Assembly (NCBI GenBank): GCA_030760725.1
Contig: JASWHV010000003.1
Location: 61,585,264-61,649,263, forward strand
Source of the DNA: Neostapfia colusana
Taxonomy: Eukaryota; Streptophyta; Magnoliopsida; Poales; Poaceae
Length of the DNA: 64,000 nt
Reading direction: 5' to 3'
Part shown: piece by piece, positions 33,094 to 43,484 of the stretch
Layout of the letters: every line of letters starts with the position of its first letter
Position numbering within the stretch: the stretch's first letter is position 1
Notes under the pieces: model-generated
Seen by the model: only the letters and a program-made list of their open reading frames with translations
What the model was told of the DNA's origin: nothing
Database searches by the model: none
Translations under genes and position numbers: made by a program

Positions 33094-36000
33094 TCAAAAT
33101 TCATCAGTATCACGATCATGTACTCTACTTCGTAAACCGGACCATTGATCTTTTGTCGTGGTTGTTTGCCGTTTTCGTTTTTTCACATTATGAGTTTGTA
33201 CATCTTGTGCATCTCCAACTAATTCATCGAGTCGTAGACCAGGCTCAACGACAAAAGAATCCGGCAACTCTTCTTCTTGGTAAACAACATCAGCCTCATC
33301 AATGTAACTAGTATTGTCCGGTGTATATAACCGCTCACGAGGATTCACCTTTTGTACAACCCACCATGCACTAAGTTTTTCGCATGGATATTGTAGATAG
33401 TACACTTGTTCGACTTGGTGTGCAAGGACAAAGGTGTCGTAGCCTCGTAGTCGGTCCTTGTGTTTGACTTCTACCATGCCAAATTGGTTTTGTTGAGTTC
33501 CATTGTTATTATCAAACCAATCGCAGTCAAATAAGACTATTTTAAGGTCTTTACTCCCGACAAAACTAAATTCTAGGATTTTGTTTATGATCCCATAGAA
33601 ATTAGTTTCACGTCCTTCGGCATCGGCGGCCCTCATCACAACTCCGGTGTTTGATGTTGCCCTTAGAGGACGTTGAGCTTCAAATTGAGTTGAACGAAAT
33701 CGGAACCCATTGACATCATATCGACCAAAGAGTTTAACTTTAATGGATCTGTTGGACAGTTGTCGCAAATCTTCATGAACGCCGGCTTGTGTCTTGCACT
33801 GTCCAACATATGAAGTAAGAAGACTATTTTATGCTATGAACATAATTACTAAGAGGAACAAGACAAGGAAAACATTACATGATTTCAAAACCAGGTTTGG
33901 AAGTTAGGTCCTCCATTTACTCCATAATATCGCATTGTTTGTATTTGCTTGCTAGTAGGTTGCTGCTTAGACTTCCAATTTTGTCGATCGAACTCACTAA
34001 ATAAGGACAAAACAAAATTATTAGCGTAGATGTATAACACACCACGCAAATTAGTATAGATGTTGAACAACCACTTACTGAAAAAAATTGTCCATCCCAT
34101 CTATGTTAGCGTACATGAATAACAAAGCAGCTGTCTTTTCATCTGCTGAAGCATCATAGCTTGAGCCACTACCAACAGTGGTGCCTCTCGTTTGAAAAAG
34201 TGAGAGTTCGCTACAAGAGGTTGCTTCAGCCATATTGTACCGCAACACCGATGCATTAACATTGTGTTCTTCTGCAAAGTAGACACTTGAAAAGTATCCT
34301 ATCTCCTGAAGTATAAATGCTTCGGCGATGCATCCTTCAACCCTTGCCCTATTACGAACCATCGGTTTTAGACATCTGAGTGCTCTTTCAATGTGGTACA
34401 TCCACCTATATTGAACAGGGCCGCCTACTTTAGCTTCATATGGAAGATGGATTAGAAGGTGTTGCATTGGATTGAAGAACCCTGGAGGAAATACTTTTTC
34501 CACCTTACATAAAAGCACAAGTATCTCTTTTTCCAACTTCTCCATCATCTCCCTTTTGATTTCTTTAGCACAAAGCTGTCTATAAAAATAGCTAAGCTCG
34601 GCTAACACCTTCCACACCTCATCGTCAAGATAGCCTCGAAACATAGCCGGCAGAAGTCTTTCCATGATTATGTGATGATCATGGCTCTTCAAACCAGTAA
34701 GATTTCCAGTCTTAACATTAACGGCTCTTCTCAGGCTAGCAGCATAACCGTCTGGGAACTTCCATGTTTCAACCACTTGAAGACTTCTTTCTTTTCTTTT
34801 GGTCGAAGGCAGAAAGAAGCTCGTGGTTTGCCACCAGCTTCAGAGAGCTCAAGACTTGGTCGGTTACAAACCTCTGCCAAATCCTTCCGAGCTTTTATAT
34901 TGTCTTTTGTTTTGCCCGTCATATCCAAGCACGTGCTTATGATGCATTCGCCCATGTTACGTTCCTGATGCATGACATCAATGTTATGCATTAGAATTAA
35001 AGACTTCATATACGGTAACTCCCATAGTGCAGATATATGAGTCCAATTGTGATTCTCTCCGTAACCAACAAAATATCCAGGACGACCTTCATCTGGCACT
35101 AGATTGTTGAGCTGTTTAACAATTTCCGACCCGTTCAGACATTGTGGTGGTCCCTTTTTTACAATGGTACCCTTCCTGAAGGCATTTCTCTGTTGCCTAA
35201 ACACGTGATTTGGCGGTAACCAACGTCTATGACAATCAAAGTAGCATATCTTGCCACCATGACTTAGACGAAAACAATCCGTGTCCGAAGCGCATATTGG
35301 ACATGTCAATCGACCATGAGTGCTCCAGCTAGAAAACATGCCGTAAGCTGGAAAATCATGAACAGACCACAAGTACGCAGCTCGAAGGTTGAATTTCTGT
35401 TTTCTATAACAGTCGTACGCTTTGACTCCTGTCCATAACATTTTGAACTATTCAATCAATGGCTGCATCATCACGTTCAGTTGTGAACCAGGATGATCCG
35501 GTCTAGGTACAATAAGGCATAGGAACATGAACTCATACTTCATACAAAGCGATGGTGGTAAGTTGTACGGAATAGCAAACACGGGCCAACAAGAGTATGG
35601 TGTGGCGTTTGTACGAAACGGTGAGAAGCCATCTGTCGCCAACACAAAGCGAACATTTCTCGCGTCATTGGCGAAATCTAGATCGAAGCGGTCAAGCGCC
35701 TTCCATGCCTCACCGTCCGACGGGTGCACCATCATGCTGTTGTTCTCACGTACACCTTCTTTATGCCACCTCATGTGTCTAGCTGTTTTTTTAGATAGAA
35801 ACAAACACTTGAACCTAGGTGTGACAGGCAAGTAGCGAAGCTGCTTCTGTGCGACTTGAGTCATTACTTTTGAACCGACATCATTAACAACTTCGACAAA
35901 TCTCGCTTTACCACATTTTAAGCACTTGTTCTCGTTGGCATGCTCTCTCCAAAAAAGCATGCAATTGTTTAGACACATATCAATCTTCTCATATTTCATA

Positions 36001-36590
36001 CCTAGACCAGAAATCAACTTCTTACACTGATACATATCTTTAGTCACTTTATGTGGTTGTGGAAGGATATCGCTGATCAATTTGATGAGATCGTTGTAGC
36101 AATTATTGGAGAAGAAATACTTAGACTTAATGGCCATAAATCTAGTCATGAAAGTAAGGAGCGTCACTTCGGTGTGTTCATGCAACGGTTCTTCTGAAGC
36201 TTTGAGAAGCGTGAAAAACGCTTCAACCTCCGTTGTAGGAGGATCCTCCATCAATTCAGGATTTATGGCATCAAGCATCTCGTCCATCCTATCGACCCCC
36301 GTGTTGTCATCCTCATCTGAAACTTGTAAGGGTTGAGAAGATGTCTCACTGTGAAAGGTCCACACCTCATAATCTTGCATGAAACCGTATCGACATAAGT
36401 GAAACGCCAAATTCACTTTGTCCCACCACTTTGCACCTTGACATTTCGTACATGGGCACCGCACCTTATCGATATTTGACAATGAAAAAGCTTGATCTAC
36501 AAAAGCATCTGTCTTTGCGAACCACTCATCTGAGTGACCACCAGAACTGTTCTTCCAACCGGTATACATCCAACTACGATCCTCACCCAT
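33094..36590 (-). pseudogene. TNP2-type (TNPD) transposase gene of Cac-1
   Basis: Catalytic partner of CACTA transposition. Start at 36590 (M-G-E-D-R-S-W-M-Y). N-terminal transposase-associated domain (C-P-C-T-K-C; H-L-C-R-Y-G-F), then the TNP2 core (L-N-N-C-M-L-F-W-R; C-L-K-C-G-K-A-R; L-A-T-D-G-F-S-P-F), W-S-T-H-G-R-L-T-C-P-I-C, then DUF4218-like (F-P-P-G-F-F; H-L-L-I-H-L-P) and, after introns at about 34000-34075 and 33810-33880, a DUF4216-like end (V-N-G-F-R-F; V-L-F-D-C-D-W-F). Two lesions: a single in-frame TAG at 35448-35450, with the same frame resuming two codons later, and a frameshift near 34768. Otherwise full length. Confidence 0.88.
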
Positions 36591-36741
36591 GTTTGAATCT
36601 GCAGTTTAATGTCAAGGAAATTATAGTTACTTTATAATTTATTTATGTCACGACCCTACATCTATTGGAAAGGATAGGTCCTAAACCCACCCAAGAGTGA
36701 TCGAGCGGAGCGTGCTCATGACGAGACGCGTGGTATGGATC

Positions 36742-36836
36742 CGAACGAAATTTCGGCAGCATAACCCCGCTGTTCTCCACTGCACGCCCGAAAATGGTGC
36801 AGCAGAGAACAACAGGGTTATGCCGTCGAAATCTCG
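36742..36836. repeat. Imperfect inverted repeat upstream of the TNP2 gene
   Basis: Arms of about 40 bases (36742-36785 and 36797-36836) share CGAAATTTCGGCAGCATAAC-type text with few mismatches around an 11-base spacer. Weaker pairing extends to about 36730 and 36856. It lies 150-260 bases upstream of the transposase start, in its likely leader or promoter. Identity unknown; a MITE fragment or a small-RNA hairpin are possible. Confidence 0.7.
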
Positions 36837-36859
36837 TCTAGATCTAAACCTGCGTTCCA

Positions 36860-39609
36860 TCACATGCCACGCCCCCTCGGTCACTCCCAGGCTGTCCAAA
36901 AAGGGACAATTCCGAACGTACACGCCTCACATGCGTAACACATGTGAGAAGGGCCTGTTCGAAACGGGTGACGCATGTTGGATAGGTTTATGTCAATCTT
37001 TCGTTTTTGAGTCATTTAAAAGAGAGAGAGGAAAGAACGAGAGAGAAGGAAAGAACGAGAGACAAAGAAGTGGGTCAGCCGTCCTAAGTTATGCCCTGTT
37101 GGGGCCTGCCATTATCTTACGACGCCTTTAGGCTTAGCCGTCGTACGTTATGCCCCGTCGTAAGTGGTTCAAAGATGAAACTGCACCGTCGGGGCCTGCC
37201 GTCCACGCGCGGGAGCTTGCCGTCCTCCGTGCCTGTCTCAACTAATACATTATCACTAAATGGGCCGTGACAGACTCTAAATGGGTCGTGTCAGGCCGGA
37301 CCGGGCCGAAACCCATTTGTTTACATATAGTAACTAATCACACAATCAATCAAAGTATTAATTAAACAATAATCAATTACAATACTTATTAAACAATTAA
37401 TCAACTAAGGTCGGACAGCGCAGCAGGGCGGGGCTTGGGCGGGGCCGGGCGGCACAGCAGGGCGGGGCTCGGGGCAGGACGCGGCGAGCGGCGGCGGCCG
37501 AGGCGCGGCCGGGGCTCGGCGCGAGCAGGGGCGGCCGGGCGGGGCTTGGGGCAGGACGGCAGCGGCTGCGGCAGGGCGGGGCAGGGCGGGGCGTGGGGCG
37601 GTCGCTCTGCGGCGGGGCGGGGCGATGCGCAAACCTCATCCCTCTTCTTCCTTTACTTTGACACCTCAATCTCCACTTGAGCATGTAAGTTGGTATGCTG
37701 GATTCTCTCTCGCTTCCCAGTGGAGAGGGGAGAGGGAAAGTGGAGGAAGGAGGGTGTTTTATAGGATGAAGAGACGCGTCAGTGCATTGGCTGATGCTGC
37801 TGTCAGCTGCCTCTAGTAGTCTATCTTCTTTCTGGAAAGTAAAGGTGCATGGTGTGATTGTCCTGCAAAATGGGCCTGTGGGAGAATGCCGTTTGCTTTC
37901 CCAGTCACAAGAAAATTGGACATGTCGGAGTTATTATTGATGATTAAATTGCACTCGAGTCAGTAGTGGTTTTCAACAAGTGAGATTTTTACAGATCCTA
38001 AACAGTTGTGTTATTAATTTCCCAGTTGCAGCATCCAGCAAAAGTTTTTGTTGGCTGCATGTGGACGCAAAAACTCAATTGGCTCCACAGAACCACTGAA
38101 CGCATATACTGTGAAAGACATTCTACGACTAATGTTCGGCAGTTAAATGCTCAAGAGTTATTTTCTTGAGTGCTTGTTGCTCCAGGGTCAATTTTCCAAG
38201 ATACAATATGGATATTTTTGGATCCAGAAATGCATCTTACTGGTATATATGAATCTTTGTTTTCTTAGAACTACATTGGGGAACTAGCTTTTATTTAGGA
38301 AGCTGTGGGCGGCCAGGACTAAACCTGGTTGGGCATGTAGTGTTCATAGCACCATCTACTGATCTGGTAAGCCATCCGTCCCCAATTTGTATATGAAATA
38401 TCAAGAATATCATGTACCTTTTTATACCTGTCCCTTATGTATTACCTAATTTATGGATTTGATGATGATCACTTTCTTTTGCCTTTTGCTGCCAATTCAT
38501 GACAGGACCATGCAACTTAATTCTGCATCAATATTCTAAAAAACTAAATTGTAAATAACTAGCATAAATATTCCTCCTGGCCAAATTTGTAGGGATCGAT
38601 TAATGTGAATGTTCTTTTAACTCTTCTATAAATAACAAAATTATGATTCCAATGTAACTGTCATGATAAATGCAATATAATTAATATGAGTATGCTTGCT
38701 CATTACAGATACACATTCCAAGGTTTAGTCATGCATGTTAATGCTTATTTTAAATATTCTAGATCCTCTAGTTAGAAAAAATTATAGGTCACCTGGTCAA
38801 TGCAGAATTCAGCTTTACTAAACAGCAAGCTAGAATGCAAATTTCCTCTGAGGTGCACCTTATTGAATTAGCTAAATGCATGCAACCTTACTTTAAACTG
38901 CAAATAATGCAAAAAATAATATATGGATGAAAAATGTTGGCAAGCCTTTGAAGTGCGTCCTTTGTGAAGGTGATAACTTTGCTTTGCTACTTAAAAATGA
39001 TATCCTGCTAATTGGACAAAGGCATACATATAGGATGGTGCATTGATTGGTCATTGAAAGGAACAAAGGCTAATGGCTGATCATTTGTGCTAAGCAACGA
39101 TGGCTTCTATTTTCTCCAATGAACCAAAGATATGTCCCCCCTCAATCTGCAGTGACTAATCGTGATTTATTTATCCTGGGTACAGTCAATTGGTTCTTTC
39201 GATATGAAATCTCGAGCATGGACAAACTGGGTTTGCAACTTTGGTCATCAAGCACTATACAAATTCGACTCAAAAAAATCTATAAATGGACAGAAGTTAG
39301 GTTCCGCCCGCAGACAATTACATCAATATACCACTCAAGAGGTAATAGACAGGAAAGGATGCCACATCTGTATCTTTTGGGAGGGTCGCCATCGAAGTAG
39401 AGAAGTGTAATGTGCCTGGTTTTGTAGGACACAAAAGCCGGGGAGGACGGAGGGGAGGGGGAGGGAACTTACCTCGGCCGGAGACGGGCGGCGGCGGTGG
39501 CGGGGACGGGCGCCAGCGACCGGGACGGCGGCGACAGGCGGCGGCGACCGGTGCGAGTCGGGAGGCGGCACTGGCCGCCTCCCGGCTCGCGCACGGGTTA
39601 TATACCCCG
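36860..39609. other. Cac-1 internal noncoding region
   Basis: Some 2.7 kb with no gene I can support. Three textures follow each other: 37000-37320 with AG-rich and GGGCC/GTCGT motifs; 37400-37640 extremely GC- and CpG-rich; 37650-39400 AT-rich like plant intron DNA. It may be the transposase promoter plus captured host DNA. A short open frame on the plus strand at 39162-39410 is not recognised. Confidence 0.5.
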
Positions 39610-39869
39610 TTATTGACGACGGTGCTAGGAAACTGTCGTCAATAAGGACTTGTTGACGACGGTACTAGGTCACCGTCGTCAATAACTCCTCGGGTGGGCC
39701 CGAATTTAGTTAAAGACGACGGCCACCATCGTCAATAATTTATTGACGACTCTTCTCGTCTAGCCGTCATCAATAACTAAGTTATTGACGACGGCTAGAT
39801 AAAGCCGTCGTCAATAACATTAAAGACGACGGCCCCGTCGACAATAAATTTGGCCGTCGTCAATGATTG
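39610..39869. repeat. Cac-1 right subterminal repeats
   Basis: About 13 copies of TTATTGACGACGG or its complement, some degenerate, in both directions, next to the right CACTA end. Counterpart of the left array. Confidence 0.88.
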
Positions 39870-39886
39870 TTTTTCCTGTAGTGCTA

Positions 39887-39978
39887 ACCCTACATGGACT
39901 GCCGACTCACCATGGCGTGCGCCCATATATGGACCACCCCCATCACACGGCGAGAACAGCACCGGTTCACACGATTAA
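39887..39978 (+). pseudogene. Gy-4 ORF1, 3' end
   Basis: Tail of ORF1 on the far side of Cac-1: P-P-P-S-H-G-E-N-S-T-G-S-H-D and a stop at 39976-39978, matching 20393-20480 in Gy-3. Confidence 0.75.
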
Positions 39979-40230
39979 GTTTAGGTTTCCATTGGATAAA
40001 GCTGTGATAGGAACACTTAGATTGTAGTAGCTTGAATAAGATTGGTGTGCTGAATTTTTGTGATGATTACTTATGTTTGTGTGCTTTGTGTGAGTTGTAG
40101 AACGATTCGGCAAATGTTCATATCCACACAAAGTAGAGAGGTGTGAGATGCTTCGTCACTTGTTCACATCCTCATATAGGCTGAAATTAATAAAATAAGT
40201 TGCTTAGTTCATATACCTTGATGCATATAG
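39979..40230 (+). other. Gy-4 spacer between ORF1 and deleted gag
   Basis: Noncoding spacer with the two ~30-base direct repeats seen in Gy-3. At ATATAG (40225-40230) the sequence jumps to the protease/RT border; in Gy-3 the two matching ATATAG sites are 1,461 bases apart (18681 and 20142). Gag, zinc knuckle and protease core are therefore deleted. Confidence 0.8.
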
Positions 40231-41624
40231 TATGTTCGAAAGCAAGTCTTAAAATAAGGGGGGTAGACTTTCTTGCCAACCTTATCATATTGGATTCCCG
40301 AGGGATTGACATAATACTATGAATGGATTGGTTAAGAAAGCACAACGGCGTGATTCAATGCGCTCAGAGGATCGTGCCGTTGACGAGTAAGCACAGTACT
40401 CGTATTGAGTTCAAGGCAGCCCAACCGGCAACCGATAAGGCAGTGCTGAACCACATCAAAGAAGCGACATTGGAAAGCATTCTGGTGGTTCAAGAATATT
40501 CAGATGTGTTCCCGGAAGAACTTCCAGGTATGCCACCTAACCGAGACATTGAATTTGCCATTGATTTAGTACCTGGAACTCCACCTATAGCGAAGAGTAT
40601 GTATAGGATGTCCACTAATGAACTAGTGGAGCTCAAGAAGCAAATTCAGGAGCAGCTAGAAAAGGGTTTTATACGCCCAAGCTCGTCACCATGGGGTGCC
40701 CCATCCTCTTCGTAGACAAGAAGGATGGGATCGAAAGGATGTGTGTGGATTATAGGTCTCTCAATGAAGTGACGATCAAGAATAAATACCCGCTGCTCCG
40801 TATAGAGGACCTGTTCGACAGAATGAAAGGTACCCGAATTTTCTTCAAGATTTATCTTCGGTCGGGATACTTCCAGCTGAAGATTAAGCCCTCTGACATA
40901 CCCAAAACTGCATTTCAAACATGGTATGGTTCGTATGAATATACCGTTATGTCTTTTGGGTTAACGAATGCAGCCACATACTTTATGGACAAGTTCATCG
41001 TGGTTTTCCTCGACGATATCATGGTGTATTCAAAAGAGCGAGGAAGAACACGAAGAACACTTGAGGTTGACGTTGCAGAAACTGCGAGAGCATCAATTGT
41101 ATGCCAAGTTCAGCAAGTGTCAATTTTGGCTAAAGGAGATATCGTTCCTAGGTCACATCATCTCCGAGGGAGGAGTATCGGTTGATCCCGGAAAAGTGGG
41201 AGACGTTTTAAAGTGGAACCAACCGCGGAATATGAGAGATATTCTGAGTTTCATTGGAATGACTGGATACTACCGCCGGTTAATCAAGGATTTCTCCAAA
41301 ATAGGGAAGCCTATGACTGAATTGCTAATGAAGGGAAAAGCATTTCAGTGGACACCAGCGTGTCAAGAAAGCTTTGAGGAGCTAAAGAAGAGGTTAACCA
41401 CAGCGCGGGTTTTGGTATTGCCGGACGTGAGCAAGAGCTTCGACATATATTGTGACGGATCAGGACAAGGGCTTGGATGTGTGCTCATGCAAGAAGGACA
41501 AGTGGCTGCCAATGCGTCGAGACAACTAAAGAAACATGAGCTGAATTACCCCACACAAGACTTGGAACATGCAGCCGTGGTACATGCCTTGAAGATTTGG
41601 AGGCATTATATCCTTGGCCACTGA
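40231..41624 (+). pseudogene. Gy-4 reverse transcriptase and start of RNase H
   Basis: Begins inside pol with M-D-W-L-R-K-H-N-G at 40323. RT motifs: M-C-V-D-Y-R-S-L-N, M-S-F-G-L-T-N-A, and the active site V-V-F-L-D-D-I-M-V-Y-S. About 11 codons before the active site are missing. Frameshifts lie near 40700 and 41040. RNase H F-D-I-Y-C-D-G-S and G-L-G-C-V-L-M-Q follow. Not functional. Confidence 0.88.
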
Positions 41625-41636
41625 TGTGAGATCTAT

Positions 41637-41909
41637 ATGGATCACAAAAGCCTCAAGTATATATTCACGCAAAAGGATCTGAATTTGAGGCAACATCAAT
41701 GGTTGGAACTCATCAAGGATTATGATGTTGGAATCAACTATCACCCCGGAAAGGCCAATGTAGTAGCTGATGAGTTGAGCCGAAAGGGAGCATGTCACCA
41801 ACTCACGGTTCGGGAGCTGCCACCTGAGCTGCACAAGGAGTTCGAATGGTTACATCTCGGGTTCTTGAACGAGATGGAAGTGATAGAACTCAACTCTTCG
41901 CTGGATTAA
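41637..41909 (+). pseudogene. Gy-4 RNase H C-terminal part
   Basis: D-H-K-S-L-K-Y-I-F-T-Q-K-D and V-V-A-D-E-L-S-R-K, after a TGA at about 41623. The frame ends at a TAA near 41908 inside the linker to integrase. From 41910 to 42069 the linker reads on with further stops. Confidence 0.82.
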
Positions 41910-42069
41910 GAGATACGAGATGGCCAAGCAATGGATGAGAGAATCAAGGAAGTCAAGGAAAGAATCCAATAAGGCATAGAAAAGGATTTCAGGGAAGACG
42001 AGAAAGGCACGCTTTGGTTAGGGAAAAGGATTTGTGTGCCTAACGTGAAGCACATCCGTGGTACGATAT

Positions 42070-42780
42070 TAAAGGAGGCACATTAATCACCTTATTCCAT
42101 ACATCCCGGCTGTACAAAGATGTACAAGGACCTAAAAACTTGCTATTGGTGGGATGGTATGAAAAGGGACATAGCTGAATATGTTGCCTCATGCGACACG
42201 TGCAAACGGGTGAAGGCCGAACATCAAAGACCCACTGGACTGTTACAGCCATTGAAAGTACCTGAGTGGAAATGGGAAGACATCAGCATGGATTTCATCG
42301 TCGGATTGCTACCTACTCAATCGGGTTACGACTCTATTTGGGTTATCGTGGACCGATTGACAAAAACAGCCCATTTCCTTCCTGTTAAAACCAAGTACAA
42401 CGTTGCACAACTAGCCGAGCTGTATATGGAGCAAATCGTGCGTCGCCATGGAGTTCCGAAGAGGATAGTTTCAGATCAGGATTCTCAATTTACCTCTAGG
42501 TTCCGGAAGAAGCTGCATGAAGCCATGGGTACATGACTGAATTTCAGCTCCGCTTATCACCCGCAAACCGACGGGCAAACTGAGAGGACAAATCAGATTT
42601 TGGAAGACATGTTGAGAGCTTGCGCCTTGAAACATGGGCATTGTTGGGATAGGAGCCTGCCGTACGCTGAATTCTCATACAACAACAGCTACCAAGCAAG
42701 CTTGAAGATGTCACCTTTCGAAGCATTGTACGGTAGAAGGTGTAGAACGCCGCTGTTCTGAAATGAGACCGGAGAGAGTC
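42070..42780 (+). pseudogene. Gy-4 integrase
   Basis: Zinc-binding end (HPGC; C-D-T-C-K-R), catalytic Asp in M-D-F-I-V-G, second Asp in V-S-D-Q-D-S-Q-F, Glu in T-D-G-Q-T-E-R-T-N-Q. In-frame stops lie at about 42535-42537 and 42760. R-G next to the second Asp is Q-D here. Sequence closely follows Gy-3 integrase. Confidence 0.85.
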
Positions 42781-42782
42781 AA

Positions 42783-43484
42783 GTGTTTGGACCCGAAGTG
42801 CTGCAAGAGGCCGAGAAGCAAGTCCAAACGATACGAGAAAACTTGAAGGCTGCTCAGTCACGACAAATAGGTTATGCGGACAATAGGCAAAGAAAATTGA
42901 CCTTCAAAGTGGGAGACTTTGTGTATCTTAAAGTATCGCCTATCCGAGACCAACGACGGTTCAACGTCAAGGGTAAGTTAACACCTCGCTACATCGGACC
43001 ATTCAAGATTTTGGGCAAGCGAGGAGAAGCAACCTATCAACTAGAGCTTCCAATGCACCTCTCCGATGTACACGACGTGTTTCACGTGTCCCAACTAAAG
43101 AAGTACTTAAGAGTACCGGAACAACAAGTACCGATGGATGACCTCGAGCTTCAAGAGGATCTGACCTACGCGGAGCACCCCGTAAAAATTTTGGACGTGA
43201 AGGAAAGGGTCACGAGGAACAAAGTGATCCGTTGGTACAAGGTACAGTGGAGTCATCACATGGAAGCCGAAACTACATGGGAGCGTGAGGAAGACCTCAA
43301 GGCAGAATTCCCTCATCTATTCTCCACTCTATCAGATATCGAGGGCGATATTCAGTTTAAGGGGGGTAGGTTTGTAACACCCTCAAATTCATTTCCATGC
43401 ATTGCATACATTTTTCATATAGAGAAACATTATAAAAGAAGTAGAAATGGAGAAAGAACTATGGAAATGGAAAAAGAACCATAG
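42783..43484 (+). pseudogene. Gy-4 integrase C-terminus and chromodomain, reading into the 3' LTR
   Basis: 234 codons, unbroken. G-D-F-V-Y-L-K-V-S-P and the GPF-type patch P-R-Y-I-G-P-F-K-I-L, then V-H-D-V-F-H-V-S-Q-L, then the chromodomain-like end (P-V-K-I-L-D-V-K-E; W-Y-K-V-Q-W-S-H-H; E-A-E-T-T-W-E). The frame crosses the polypurine tract and the LTR start (43373) and stops 112 bases inside it, exactly as in Gy-3. The LTR-encoded tail is basic (K-H-Y-K-R-S-R-N-G-E-R). Confidence 0.85.

Larger units (their letters stand above)
29842..39883 (-). mobile_element. Cac-1: CACTA (En/Spm) DNA transposon, 10,042 bases
   Basis: Both ends read CACTACAGGAA inward (29842, and the minus strand from 39883), the CACTA signature. 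The 3-bp target duplication CTA is exact (29839-29841 and 39884-39886). Subterminal arrays of TTATTGACGACGG in both orientations fill about 500 bases on the left and 260 on the right. Inside, on the minus strand, are a TNP2 transposase gene and a TNPA-like gene. It is the innermost and probably youngest large insertion of the central nest. Confidence 0.97.

Noticed and set aside
36742..36836. A microRNA gene
   Set aside because: Hairpin shape alone is insufficient; no known miRNA sequence is recognised and there is no expression evidence. Reported only as an inverted repeat.
37397..37684. Pro/Arg/Ala-rich frames in the CpG-rich block
   Set aside because: Extreme GC content leaves all six frames open; there is no domain and composition is driven by base bias.
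39119..39410. Plus-strand frames in Cac-1 with Trp/Cys-containing text as a captured gene exon
   Set aside because: Too short, overlapping in two frames, no recognised domain; kept only as part of the noncoding-region note.
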